64,000 nt of DNA from NCBI RefSeq assembly GCF_036906915.1, contig NZ_JBAKHX010000011.1, positions 88,453-152,452 on the forward strand, in the 5' to 3' direction. Each line of letters begins with the position of its first letter. Position 1 is the stretch's first letter. Both the position numbers and the translations under genes were made by a program. The notes beneath the pieces were generated by a model that did no database searches, had not been told where the DNA came from, and worked only from the letters and a program-made list of their open reading frames with translations. This document shows, in pieces, positions 1-9,600 of this stretch. This stretch comes from Phytohabitans sp036906915 (GTDB lineage Bacteria > Actinomycetota > Actinomycetes > Mycobacteriales > Micromonosporaceae).

Positions 1-359
1 CCGCCCGGTAGCACGAAGGAGTTCAAAGTGGACAGCCGGTCGTTGAACTCGTCACACCATCCTTCGAGGCGCGTGACGTACTCCTCGGTGACCCGCAGGG
101 CGATCTCCGACTCCAGGTCCGGGTTGCCCAGATCGGCCCCCGCGTCGAAGAGGTCGTGCTGCACCCGGGTCAGCACGGCGCCGACCTCGTCGGAGAGCTG
201 GCCGAGCGCCAGCGCCACCCCGATGGCCGCGTTGCACTCGTCGACGTCGGCGTACGCGGCGATGCGCGGATCGGTCTTCGGCACCAGCTCGTTGTTGACG
301 AGCCGGGTCGAGCCGGTGTCGCCGGCCTTCGTGTAAATACGGGTCAGGTGCACTGCCAT
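1..359 (-). CDS. Cob(I)alamin adenosyltransferase, PduO type (partial, 3' end off the left edge)
   Basis: The enzyme transfers adenosine from ATP to cob(I)alamin to make adenosylcobalamin. The reverse complement reads from ATG at 359 to the edge, giving 119 residues of a family that is usually about 190. The N-terminal ATP-binding motif TKAGDTGST lies at residues 10-18, followed by the conserved YADVDECNA segment. The gene is divergent from murA, with only about 40 bases between likely starts, so there is no room for a cobalamin riboswitch. Its product is the cofactor of the MeaA-type mutase at 4652, so the proximity may be functional. The family call is confident; the C-terminal half is not visible. 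Confidence 0.9.
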   Translation of the reverse strand, partial: MAVHLTRIYTKAGDTGSTRLVNNELVPKTDPRIAAYADVDECNAAIGVALALGQLSDEVGAVLTRVQHDLFDAGADLGNPDLESEIALRVTEEYVTRLEGWCDEFNDRLSTLNSFVLPG

Positions 360-402
360 GAGCCTCAGCCTAGAACGCCTCGCGGCCTCTACGATGGCCG
401 GC

Positions 403-1683
403 GTGGATGTGATCCAGGTACACGGCGGTGCCCGGCTGGCCGGTGAGGTGTCGGTGGTGGGTGCGAAGAACTCGGCGCTCAAGCTGATGGCGGCGGCTCT
501 GCTCGCCCCGGGAGAGTCAGTGATCACCAACGTCCCCCGGATCACGGACATCGCGATCATGGCCGAGGTGCTGCGCCGGCTCGGCTGCGCTGTCTCGTAC
601 GACGATGGCGATGTCACGATCGAGACTCCCGTGGAGCCGGGCACCGAGGCCGACTACGACCTCGTACGCCGGCTGCGCGCGTCGATCTGCGTGCTCGGGC
701 CGCTGCTGGCCAGGCGCGGGTATGTGCGGGTGGCCCACCCGGGCGGCGACGCGATCGGGTCACGCGGCCTCGACATGCACGTCGACGGGCTGGCCCGGAT
801 GGGCGCCGAGATCTCCGGTGAGCATGGGTTCGTCATCGCCTCGGCGCCGCGCGGGCTGCGGGGCGCGACGATCTGGCTGGACTTCCCGAGCGTCGGCGCC
901 ACCGAAAACCTGCTGATGGCGGCAGTGCTCGCCCGGGGCGAGACGGTGATCGACAACGCCGCACGCGAGCCGGAGATCGTCGACATCTGCGCGATGCTCA
1001 CCGCGATGGGCGCCCGGATCGAGGGCGCCGGCACGTCCACCCTGCACGTCCAGGGCGTCAACGAGCTGCGACCGGTGCGGCACGCCACGGTCGGCGACCG
1101 CATCGTGGCCGGCACCTGGGCGTTCGGCGCTGCGATGACGCGCGGCGACGTGACCGTGACCGGGGTCGACGCGGCACACCTGGAGATCGCGCTCGACAAG
1201 GTGGTGGCGGCGGGCGGCCTGGTGGAGGCCCTGCCAGACGGCTTCCGGGTGCGGATGGACCGCCGCCCGACCTCGGTCGACGTGGTCACGTTGCCGTTCC
1301 CGGGCTTCCCGACCGACCTGCTGCCGATGGCGATCGGGCTGGCGGCGGTCAGCGACGGGGCGTCCCTGATCACCGAAAACATCTTCGACGGGCGCTTCAT
1401 GTTCGTAAACGAGATGGCCCGGCTGGGCGCCGACATCCGCACCGATGGCCATCACGCGGTCGTGCAGGGCCGGGAGCGGCTGTCGAGCGCGCCGGTGGCG
1501 GCTACGGACATCCGCGCCGGCGCCGGGTTGGTGATCGCCGCGTTGTGCGCCGACGGGATGACCGAGGTGTCGCGCGTGCACCACATCGACCGCGGCTACC
1601 CCGGCTTCGTGGCTGATCTCCGCCGTCTCGGCGTCAAGATCGAGCGCGTCGAGGCCCCAGAAGACCCCACTTTCACATTCTGA
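403..1683 (+). CDS. murA: UDP-N-acetylglucosamine 1-carboxyvinyltransferase MurA
   Basis: MurA transfers enolpyruvate from PEP to UDP-GlcNAc, the first committed step of peptidoglycan synthesis in the cytoplasm. The frame is open from 358, but family members start just before the motif VHGGARLAGEVSV. GTG 403 (or ATG 394) therefore fits better and avoids overlap with the divergent gene. The substrate-binding segment VVGAKNSALKLM follows about 15 residues later. The central loop that normally carries the PEP-binding Cys reads SICVLGPLLARRG, with Cys in ARASIC-like context. The length of about 426 aa is normal. No operon partner lies downstream. Confidence 0.95.
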   Translation: MDVIQVHGGARLAGEVSVVGAKNSALKLMAAALLAPGESVITNVPRITDIAIMAEVLRRLGCAVSYDDGDVTIETPVEPGTEADYDLVRRLRASICVLGPLLARRGYVRVAHPGGDAIGSRGLDMHVDGLARMGAEISGEHGFVIASAPRGLRGATIWLDFPSVGATENLLMAAVLARGETVIDNAAREPEIVDICAMLTAMGARIEGAGTSTLHVQGVNELRPVRHATVGDRIVAGTWAFGAAMTRGDVTVTGVDAAHLEIALDKVVAAGGLVEALPDGFRVRMDRRPTSVDVVTLPFPGFPTDLLPMAIGLAAVSDGASLITENIFDGRFMFVNEMARLGADIRTDGHHAVVQGRERLSSAPVAATDIRAGAGLVIAALCADGMTEVSRVHHIDRGYPGFVADLRRLGVKIERVEAPEDPTFTF

Positions 1684-1686
1684 CCC

Positions 1687-2016
1687 TCACGATGGGGGTG
1701 GCGCGGGGTGGTCCAGGACTTGGCGGGCGCGGTCGGCGTCGTCGGGAAAGACCAGCACGTTGATCAACCCGTCCATCCCCACCGCGACCGTTGATCTGAT
1801 GCCGGCCTGAGCCAGCGCGCTCCGCACCCCGGCCGCCGTATCCGACCGGTCGGCCAGCGCCGCGACCCGGAGAAGCCCGAAGTCGTCCAGGACCGGCGAC
1901 GGCTCGTGCCGCACCGCGTCCCGCCCCAGCGCCCGGCGCAGCACCACGGCGAGTACTCCGACGACCGCGACCGCGATCACCGGCCCCGCGAGGTACCAGC
2001 CGTCGCTGATGGCCAT
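1687..2016 (-). CDS. Small single-span membrane protein of unknown function
   Basis: This 109-residue protein has one hydrophobic segment at about residues 8-27, followed by an Arg-rich stretch. A soluble C-terminal domain of about 65 residues follows (LLRVAALADRSDTA ... INVLVFPDDADRARQVL). The C-terminal part has the alternating pattern of small ferredoxin-like folds, such as putative signal-transducing DUF2007 proteins, but I cannot confirm this. It converges on murA with only a few bases between stops and is divergent from the hydroxybutyryl-CoA dehydrogenase. Function unknown; coding is supported by composition and neighbour spacing. Confidence 0.65.
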   Translation of the reverse strand: MAISDGWYLAGPVIAVAVVGVLAVVLRRALGRDAVRHEPSPVLDDFGLLRVAALADRSDTAAGVRSALAQAGIRSTVAVGMDGLINVLVFPDDADRARQVLDHPAPPPS

Positions 2017-2025
2017 GGCGACAGT

Positions 2026-2043
2026 GTGACACTACAAGGTCAC
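2026..2043. promoter_or_regulatory. Inverted repeat GTGAC-N8-GTCAC in a divergent intergenic region
   Basis: GTGAC at 2026-2030 and GTCAC at 2039-2043 form a dyad in the 75-base gap between the small membrane protein and the 3-hydroxybutyryl-CoA dehydrogenase. Position and symmetry fit an operator for a dimeric regulator of either gene. Five-base arms can arise by chance, so this is only a candidate. Confidence 0.25.
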
Positions 2044-2091
2044 CCTGAATGGTCGTTTAGAGTTCCAAAGGGAACGACTGGAGGAGGGCAC

Positions 2092-2940
2092 ATGGCGGGG
2101 CGACTGGCGGTCATCGGGGCCGGTCTGATGGGTTCGGGCATCGCACAGGTGGCGGCCCAGGCAGGCTGGCAGGTGACCATCCGCGACCTGGACGACGCGG
2201 CGCTGAAGCGCGGGGTCGACGGCATCCGCGCGTCGCTGTCGAAGTTCGCCGCGAAGGGCGTGATCGGCGCTGACGACGTGGACGCGGCCGTCGGCCGGAT
2301 CTCGACGACGACCGACCTCGACGCGGCGGCCGAGGCGGACATCGTGGTGGAGGCGGTGTTCGAGCGGCTGGAGATCAAGCACGAGGTGTTCCGCCAGCTC
2401 GACAAGGTCTGCAAGGCGGGTGCGGTGCTGGCCACGAACACTAGCGCCATACCGGTCACGCAGATCGCGGCGGTGACACAACGCCCAGAGTGGGTCGTTG
2501 GCACCCATTTCTTCTCGCCGGTGCCGATGATGAAGCTCTGCGAGCTCGTACGCGGATACAAGACCTCCGACGAGGCGCTGGCCGCCGCCAAGGCGTTCGC
2601 CGAGGAGATCGGCAAGACGTGCATCGTGGTCAACCGCGACGTCGCCGGCTTCGTCACCACCCGGCTGATCGCCGCGCTCGTGGTCGAGGCGGTCAAGCTG
2701 GTCGAGTCGGGCGTGGTCAGTCCGGAAGACCTGGACGTGGCGTGCAAGCTAGGTTTCGGCCACGCCATGGGCCCCTTGGCTACGACCGACCTGACCGGCG
2801 TAGACGTCCTACTTCACGCGACGAAGAACATCTACACCGACACAGCCGACGAGAAGTTCTTCCCTCCGGAGCTGCTTCAGCGCATGGTGACGGCCGGCGA
2901 CCTGGGCCGAAAGTCCGGCCGCGGCTTCTACGAGTACTGA
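2092..2940 (+). CDS. 3-hydroxybutyryl-CoA dehydrogenase
   Basis: The enzyme reversibly oxidises 3-hydroxybutyryl-CoA to acetoacetyl-CoA with NAD(P), in fatty-acid, butyrate or ethylmalonyl-CoA pathway metabolism. The start at ATG 2092 is set by a strong GGAGGAGGG Shine-Dalgarno just upstream, although the frame is open from 1906. The protein has 282 residues, typical of the single-domain family. The Rossmann motif GAGLMGSGIAQVAA is at about residues 8-21. The catalytic region GTHFFSPVPMMKL carries the conserved His, and the C-terminus RKSGRGFYEY is family-typical. A longer, tandem-duplicated relative lies at 23565. Confidence 0.93.
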   Translation: MAGRLAVIGAGLMGSGIAQVAAQAGWQVTIRDLDDAALKRGVDGIRASLSKFAAKGVIGADDVDAAVGRISTTTDLDAAAEADIVVEAVFERLEIKHEVFRQLDKVCKAGAVLATNTSAIPVTQIAAVTQRPEWVVGTHFFSPVPMMKLCELVRGYKTSDEALAAAKAFAEEIGKTCIVVNRDVAGFVTTRLIAALVVEAVKLVESGVVSPEDLDVACKLGFGHAMGPLATTDLTGVDVLLHATKNIYTDTADEKFFPPELLQRMVTAGDLGRKSGRGFYEY

Positions 2941-2952
2941 TCCCGGCGCGCC

Positions 2953-3732
2953 TTAGCGGTCCAGGGACCAGCGGAAGGTGCGTAGGCAGAGCACCAGGCC
3001 GATCACGCACCACGCTGTGAGGATCAGGGCCACCTTGCCCAGCTCCCACGAGCCCGCCGGTTCCTGGGCCGCGAAGCTCTCGGGCAGGAAGACCGAGCGC
3101 AGGCCCTGGCACATCCACTTCAGAGGGAACAGCGCCGCGACCTGCTGCATCCACACCGGCAGGTCGGTGAAGACGAAGAACACCCCGGAGATGAACTGCA
3201 GGACCAGGGCCACCGGGGTCGCCGTCGCCGTGGCGCCGCGCGCGGTGCGCGACACCGACGAGAACGCGATCCCGCACAGCGTGCACGCGGTCAGCCCCAG
3301 CACGGTCACCCAGCCGAACGTCAGCCACCTGCCCACCGTCGATGGCAGCTCCAGCCCGAAGAACCCCACGGACACCGCGAGCAGCAGCGCGATCTCCACG
3401 ACCGCGATCGCCGCCACCATGATGACCTTGCCGGCGAAATACGCCCATTTGGGCATGGGTGTCCCGCGCAGCCGCTTCAGCACGCCCCGGTCCCGCTCGA
3501 TCGGGATCTGGATCGCCAGGCTCTGGAACCCCACGGTCATCAGCCCGGTCGCGATCATCCCGGTCACGAAGTACTGCGTGAAGCTCACACCCGGCGTGAT
3601 GTCCCACGTGAAGATCGACGCGAAGATCAGAATCATGATGACCGGGAACGCCATCGTGAAGACGACCGACTCCCGGCTGCGCAGGAACTGCCTGATCTCC
3701 AGTGCACCCTGCCGCTGAGCCAGCCCGATCAC
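2953..3732 (-). CDS. ABC-2 type transporter permease
   Basis: This 259-residue integral membrane subunit has about six hydrophobic segments and the ABC2_membrane pattern: a short cytosolic N-terminus, a first span FPVIMILIFASIF, and a conserved amphipathic stretch LRGTPMPKWAYFAGK before span three. It overlaps the upstream ATPase gene by four bases (ATGA), so the pair is translationally coupled. The pair is probably an exporter of a drug, lipid or antibiotic. Substrate cannot be told from the sequence. Confidence 0.88.
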   Translation of the reverse strand: MIGLAQRQGALEIRQFLRSRESVVFTMAFPVIMILIFASIFTWDITPGVSFTQYFVTGMIATGLMTVGFQSLAIQIPIERDRGVLKRLRGTPMPKWAYFAGKVIMVAAIAVVEIALLLAVSVGFFGLELPSTVGRWLTFGWVTVLGLTACTLCGIAFSSVSRTARGATATATPVALVLQFISGVFFVFTDLPVWMQQVAALFPLKWMCQGLRSVFLPESFAAQEPAGSWELGKVALILTAWCVIGLVLCLRTFRWSLDR

Positions 3733-4574
3733 GCCTTCTCTCCGATCATTCGCAGGTAGACGTCTTCGAGCGTCGGTCGGGTGACGGTCAGTTCCGGCAC
3801 TTCGCCGCCGAAGCGCGCGGCCAATTCGGCCACCAGCGCCGTCGGCGTCTCGCTCTCGGTCGCCTCGACAGCTCCTTCTTTGGTACGCCAGGCGACCGTT
3901 GCCGGAGCCTGATGGCGATTGCCCAGCCGGCTCGGCGGAGCCACCTCGACCAGCTCTCCCCGGGCGATCACGCCCACCCGGTCCGCGAGCGCCTCAGCCT
4001 CGTCCAGATAGTGCGTGGTCAGCAGGATCGTCGTACCGGCGCCCGCCAGATCCCGGATCAGCTCCCAGAACTCGCGCCGCGCCTCCGGGTCGAAGCCGGT
4101 CGTCGGCTCGTCGAGGAACAGCAGTTCGGGGCGGCCAACGATGCCCAGCGCCACGTCGAGCCGGCGCTTCTGCCCGCCGGAGAGCGTGCGGGTGCGCGTG
4201 CGCGCCTTCTCGGTGAGCCCGACCCGGGCGATCACCCGGTCAGGGTCGTCCGCGGACGGGTAGAAGCCCGCGAAGTGGCGCACCACCTCGGCGACGGTCA
4301 GCTCGTCGAACTCTCCGGTGCCCTGGAGCACGATGCCCACCCGGGCCCGCCAGGCGGCGCCCGCCTTGTCGGGGTCCTCGCCGAGCACGAGCACCTCGCC
4401 CGCGTCCCGCCGCCGGTAGCCCTCCAGGATCTCCACCGTCGTCGTCTTGCCGGCGCCGTTCGGCCCCAGCAGCGCGAACACCTCGCCCTTGCGCACCTGG
4501 AGGTCGAGCCCGGCCACGGCCGTGACGTCGGCGTACGCCTTGCGCAGCCCATGCACGGAGATCGCGGAATCCAT
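3729..4574 (-). CDS. ABC transporter ATP-binding protein
   Basis: This is the nucleotide-binding subunit of the exporter formed with the permease at 2953. Walker A GPNGAGKTTT, signature LSGGQKRRLD, Walker B LLFLDEPTTGFDPEA and the switch His in TTHYLDEAE are all intact. A C-terminal extension of about 70 residues is typical of drug-resistance (DrrA-like) ABC-2 ATPases. ATG 4574 is preferred over GTG 4580. The gene is divergent from meaA across a 77-base gap. Confidence 0.92.
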   Translation of the reverse strand: MDSAISVHGLRKAYADVTAVAGLDLQVRKGEVFALLGPNGAGKTTTVEILEGYRRRDAGEVLVLGEDPDKAGAAWRARVGIVLQGTGEFDELTVAEVVRHFAGFYPSADDPDRVIARVGLTEKARTRTRTLSGGQKRRLDVALGIVGRPELLFLDEPTTGFDPEARREFWELIRDLAGAGTTILLTTHYLDEAEALADRVGVIARGELVEVAPPSRLGNRHQAPATVAWRTKEGAVEATESETPTALVAELAARFGGEVPELTVTRPTLEDVYLRMIGEKA

Positions 4575-4651
4575 GGGCACACACTATGGACCGGCCGGCT
4601 GTGCGGTTTTTCACCGGCCCTAGTGACTTAACGGTAACTTAGACTCCGAAC

Positions 4652-6652
4652 ATGGAGAGCCGTCTGCCGGAGCGCGACCGCCCATGGGTGATGCGGACCT
4701 ACGCCGGGCACTCCTCGGCCGCCGCGACCAACGCCCTCTTCCGCCGCAACCTGGGCAAAGGCCAGACCGGGCTGTCGGTCGCCTTCGACCTGCCCACCCA
4801 GACCGGATACGACCCCGACGACGTGATGGCCGCCGGTGAGGTCGGCCGGGTCGGGGTGCCAGTGGCGCACCTGGGGGACGCGCGGGCCCTCTTCGACGGC
4901 ATCCCGCTCGCCGAGGCCAACACCTCCATGACGATCAACGCGACGGCCATGTGGCTGCTCGCCCTCTACGTCGTGGCCGCCGAGGAGCAGGGCACACCGC
5001 CGGCCACGCTCGCCGGCACCACACAGAACGACATCGTCAAGGAGTACCTGTCCCGCGGCACGTACATCTTCCCGCCCGCGCCGTCGCTGCGGCTGACCAC
5101 CGACACGATCGCCTGGGCGGTCACCAACTGTCCCAAGTGGAACCCCATCAACGTGTGCTCGTACCACCTCCAGGAGGCGGGCGCGACGCCCGTGCAGGAG
5201 GTCGGGTTCGCGCTGGCGACCGCCGTGGCCGTACTCGACGCGGTGCGCGACGGCGGTCAGGTGCCGCCCAAGCGGATGGGCGACGTCGTGCAGCGGGTCT
5301 CGTTCTTCGTCAACGCCGGCGTGCGGTTCGTCGAGGAACTCGCGAAGATGCGGGCGTTCGCCGCGCTGTGGGACGACCTGACCCGCGAGCGGTACGGCAT
5401 TACCGAGCCGAAGCAGCGCCGGTTCCGGTACGGCGTGCAGGTGAACTCGCTCGGCCTTACCGAGGCGCAGCCGGAAAACAACATCCAGCGGATTGTGCTG
5501 GAGATGCTCGGCGTGACCCTCTCCCGCAGCGCGCGGGCCCGCGCGGTCCAGCTGCCGGCCTGGAACGAGGCGCTGGGCCTGCCACGCCCGTGGGACCAGC
5601 AGTGGTCCCTGCGGATGCAGCAGGTCCTCGCCTACGAGTCGGATCTGTTGGAGTATCCGGACCTCTTCGACGGCTCGCACGTCGTGGAAGGGCTGGTGTC
5701 GTCCATCGTGGACGGCGCCCGGATCGAGCTGGAGAAGATCCTGGACCTGGGCGGCGTGGTGGCCGCCGTGGAGACCGGGTACCTCAAGAGCGCGCTGGTG
5801 TCGTCGCTCGCCGACCGGCGCCGCCGCATGGAGTCGGGCACCGACGTCGTGGTGGGCGTGAACCGGTTCCAGGAGACCGAGCCGTCGCCGCTCACCGCCG
5901 CCGGTGCGGAGGCGATCGAGCAGGTCGACCCCGCCGTGGAGCAGGCCGCCACCGCTTCGGTGCGGGAATGGCGAGCCGGTCGTGACCAGTCCGAGGTGGA
6001 CGCGGCGCTGGCCGCGTTGCGTGAAGGCGCCGCCAGCACGGCGAACCTGATGGACGCGACGCTCGCGTGCGTGCGGGCCGGCGTGACCACCGGCGAGTGG
6101 GCGGGGGTGCTGCGCGAGGCGTTCGGCGAGTACCGGGCGCCGACCGGACTGTCCGCCGCGACGGTGTCCACAAGCGACACGACGCTTTCGGTCGTGCGAG
6201 AACGCGTCCGGCGGACCGCCGGCGCGCTCGGCACCGGGCGGCTGCGCCTGCTGGTCGGCAAGCCTGGTCTCGACGGCCACTCCAACGGTGCCGAGCAGAT
6301 CGCGGTGCGTGCCCGGGACGCCGGCTTCGAGGTTGTGTACCAGGGCATCCGGCTCACCCCGGCGCAGATCGTGTCGGCCGCGGTCGAGGAGGACGTCGAC
6401 CTGGTCGGGCTGTCCGTGCTGTCCGGGTCGCACCTGGCGGTCGTACCGGCGGTGCTGGACGGTCTGCGGGCCGCCGGCCGTGCCGACCTGCCGGTGGTGG
6501 TCGGCGGCATCATCCCCCAGGCGGACGCCGGCAAGCTACGCGAGGCCGGGGTGGCGCGGGTCTTCACACCCAAGGACTTCGCGCTGAACGCGATCCTCGA
6601 CGACCTGGTAACGGTCGTGCGGGAGGCCAACGGCCTCCCGCACGACTGCTGA
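4652..6652 (+). CDS. meaA: MeaA-type acyl-CoA mutase (ethylmalonyl-CoA mutase family)
   Basis: This AdoCbl-dependent carbon-skeleton mutase has 666 residues. An N-terminal TIM-barrel acyl-CoA mutase domain covers about residues 1-500 (AFDLPTQTGYDPD, NTSMTINATAMW). A C-terminal B12-binding domain covers about 530-660, with the cobalt-coordinating motif DGHSNG and GGIIPQADAGKL. Both domains on one chain, with NPINVCSYHLQEAG and no MutB-style extension, match MeaA/ethylmalonyl-CoA mutase rather than MutB. The role is (2R)-ethylmalonyl-CoA to methylsuccinyl-CoA in the ethylmalonyl-CoA pathway. Crotonyl-CoA carboxylase/reductase is not in this window. The last codons form a strong hairpin (see terminator). 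Confidence 0.88.
   Translation: MESRLPERDRPWVMRTYAGHSSAAATNALFRRNLGKGQTGLSVAFDLPTQTGYDPDDVMAAGEVGRVGVPVAHLGDARALFDGIPLAEANTSMTINATAMWLLALYVVAAEEQGTPPATLAGTTQNDIVKEYLSRGTYIFPPAPSLRLTTDTIAWAVTNCPKWNPINVCSYHLQEAGATPVQEVGFALATAVAVLDAVRDGGQVPPKRMGDVVQRVSFFVNAGVRFVEELAKMRAFAALWDDLTRERYGITEPKQRRFRYGVQVNSLGLTEAQPENNIQRIVLEMLGVTLSRSARARAVQLPAWNEALGLPRPWDQQWSLRMQQVLAYESDLLEYPDLFDGSHVVEGLVSSIVDGARIELEKILDLGGVVAAVETGYLKSALVSSLADRRRRMESGTDVVVGVNRFQETEPSPLTAAGAEAIEQVDPAVEQAATASVREWRAGRDQSEVDAALAALREGAASTANLMDATLACVRAGVTTGEWAGVLREAFGEYRAPTGLSAATVSTSDTTLSVVRERVRRTAGALGTGRLRLLVGKPGLDGHSNGAEQIAVRARDAGFEVVYQGIRLTPAQIVSAAVEEDVDLVGLSVLSGSHLAVVPAVLDGLRAAGRADLPVVVGGIIPQADAGKLREAGVARVFTPKDFALNAILDDLVTVVREANGLPHDC
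6614..6646. terminator. Perfect 15-bp hairpin inside the 3' end of meaA
   Basis: Arms at 6614-6628 and 6632-6646 are perfectly complementary over 15 bp (all but five pairs G:C), with a three-base AAC loop. The hairpin ends four bases before the meaA stop codon, so the last coding residues (VVREANGLPHDC) are encoded by the stem. It lies between convergent genes (meaA and the GH43 gene) and can terminate in both directions, though no U-tract follows. Confidence 0.75.
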
Positions 6653-6675
6653 TCCTTCGGTCAGTAACTGACTGC

Positions 6676-9600
6676 TCAGCTGTTGATGACGATGCTGCCG
6701 GCGCCTATCGCGGTGCCTCCGTCAGCTTGGCGGCTGTCGTAGACCACCTGGTCGGTGGCCTTGTCGGTGATCTTGATCCAGAAGCGGTCCTTGCCCGCAC
6801 CGCGCTTCGCCTCGTCGTTGAGCGTGACCATGTAGGCGTACTCGCGACCGTTCATCGTGCCCACCCCGTTGTACTGCGCCCGCGGGCCGGTGAGCACCAG
6901 CCGCTGGTACGAGGTGGCCTGGAAGGTCAGGTCGCCGACCTGGAGCCGCAGCGCGATGCTGCCCTTGACGGGAGCGGTGTCGCCGGTGACCCCGAAGACC
7001 GCGCGCCCGCCCGGGGTTTCGATCCACCCGCTGCCGGTCACGTACGGCTTGCTCGGGTCGAAGACCACCGCGTAGGCGAACGTCGCGCTCGACGAGCCGC
7101 CCCGGTAGTCGGCGACCGTCACCATCGGCTGGTAGACGCCGGGTGCCGAGTACGTGTGCGTCGCCTTGCACGTGCCGCCGTCCGCGGTGCCGACCGTCGT
7201 GCTGCCGTCCTGCCAGTCCACAGTGCACTTGTGGAAATCAGCGCGGTTGGCGTCGGTGTACGGCACGGTCAGTGCGACCGGCGTGCCCAGAGCGACCGGA
7301 GCCTCCGGACCCTTCACCACACCGGCGACCGGCGCGGCGTTGACGACCGGGTCGACGCTCTCCAGCGTCGGCACCACCTTCTCGATGTTGCCGTCCGCGT
7401 CGAACTCCATGCGGTCGATCGTCGTCTCGCGGTGCGTGCCGTCGCCGCCCGGGATCGCGAACCGGTGGTACGCGATGAACCACTCGTCCGTGCCCGGCAC
7501 CTGGACCACCGAGTGGTGCCCGGTCGCCTTGATGCCCAGCGACAGGTCCTTCTGCAGGATCGGACCCTTCCGCTCGCTCCACGGACCGAGCGGCGAACTG
7601 CTGGTCGCGTACGCCACCTGGTAGTCCTCGTCCCGGGTGTCGTTCTCCGACCACATGAGGTAGTAGACGCCGTTGCGCTTCACCACGAACGAACCCTCGT
7701 TGTAGTTCGTCGGGTGGTACGTGCGCACCTGCGCCGGGTCGAACGACACCATGTCGCCGTTCAGCGGCACCTGGTAGGAGTTGCCGTTACCCCAGTACAG
7801 GTAGGACTGTCCATCGTCGTCGGTAAAGACCGCCGGGTCGATCATCTGCCCGCTGTACGTGCCCGCCGCGACCAGCGGGTGACCCAGCGCGTCCTGGAAC
7901 GGCCCGGTGGGCGAGTCGGATACGGCCACACCGAGGTGCTTGCGGGTGTCGCCGGACGCCATGCCACCGCTGAAGTAGAAGTAGTACTTGCCGTTCTTGT
8001 GCGCGATCGCTGGCGCCCAGGCGCTGTTGTCGGCCCAGGTGACGTCCGGACCGAGGTCCAGGATGACGCCGTGGTCCTCCCAGTGCAGCAGGTCCGACGA
8101 CGAGAACGCCTTGAACTGCGTGCCGCTCCAGCCGGCGAAGCCGTCCGTCGTGGCGTACAGGTAGAACTTGCCGTTGAACACCGCGATGTTCGGGTCGGCG
8201 TACAGCCCTGGCAGCACCGGGCTGCGCATCACCCGTGCCGTGACGGTCCAGGTGCGGCTCGCGCCGTCCGAGCCGGTCACCGTGTACGTCACCGGTTTGG
8301 TGAAGTCGCGCACGGCGCCCGATGCCGGGCTGATGCTCGCGCCCCGGGCCAGCACGAAGTGCGGAGCGAGACCCTTCAGGTCGGTGCCCTCCTTGACGGG
8401 CAGCACCACGCGGCTGTTGGCGTCGTCGACAAGAGCGTCGACCTTCAGCTCGGGCAGCGACACCTCGGCGAGCGCCGTCGTGTTTCCGGCCAGCTCGAGC
8501 ACCTCCGATGTGGGCAGTGCCCGGCGGTAGATCCGGAAGTCGTCGACCTCGCCCGCGAAGTACGGGTCCGCGCCGTACAGCGACCGTCCGATGTAGCCGG
8601 TGTAACTCTTCGCCGCGTCGTACAGGTCGGACGGCTTGACGGTCACGTTCGTGGCGCGGGCGACCGGTACGCCGTTCAGGTACAGCGCACCGGTCTGCGC
8701 GGCACCGTCGATGACGACGGCCACGTGCTGCCACTCGCCGTCCTTCAGAGCGGCGCTCGCCGGCATGCTCGACTCCGCCGACCAGCTCCCGGTCGTGATC
8801 GCCGAGTACAGGATGCGGCCGCCGTTGTACGGCGAGGCGAACAGGTACTTGTTGCTGTCCGGCCCGAGCCCGAAGAGCCACTGGTTGACCGTGGTGGAGG
8901 CGTTCCACTTGACGTGCGTCGAGACCGTCACGCTCTCCGCGCCGCTGAGCACGCCGTTGGGGATGGTCACGTACGGCGCGGTCGTCGAGGAGCCGGAGCC
9001 GCCGGACATCTGGAACGAGCCACCCTCGACGCCGGTGCCGAAGGCGGGCGTCCGGGCGTACGCACCGTGGTAGCCGTGACCCGACGAGTCACGCGCGATG
9101 TTGCCGCCCGTCTCGTCGAACTTGTAGCGCACCACCAGGTCGTTGGGGATGTCCGGACCATCGGTCGAGACCGTCACGGTGGCGGTGGCCCGCACCGTGT
9201 CGCTGCCCGCGACCGCCCCGCTGACCGTGAACGTGCCCACCGACGCGTAGGCCGACGGCGGCACCGCGTCCCAGGTGACCGAAGCCGGCCGGTCGACCCC
9301 GTCGGCGTACCCGGCGATGACCGTCGCGGGCAGCACCGGAGCGTTGCCGACCCGGGTCTCCGCTGTCACGTCTTCCACGCTCTTGACGAGCTGGTCCGCC
9401 GCGTACGCCCGCAGCAGCCGGTCGTACTCGGCCTGCGTCACCGGCAGCACCGTGCCGTGCCTCGGCCGGGACGGCAGGCTGTATCCGGTCGACATGGTCC
9501 AGACGCCCGAATCCAGGTCGGTCGACTCGAACGGGATGTAGCCCCGGCCACCGAACTCGTCGATGAACAGGTACCACTTCTCCTCGGTGTTCGACTTGAA

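Noticed and set aside
357..403. Cobalamin riboswitch in front of the adenosyltransferase gene
   Set aside because: The gap to murA is about 40 bases, too short for the riboswitch.
4622..4651. Operator-like TTAACGGTAACTTA upstream of meaA
   Set aside because: The symmetry is poor and no second copy was found, so chance is more likely.
4628..6433. 601-codon open frame opposite meaA
   Set aside because: Shadow of the mutase gene; composition is typical of a high-G+C antisense frame and no motif is present.
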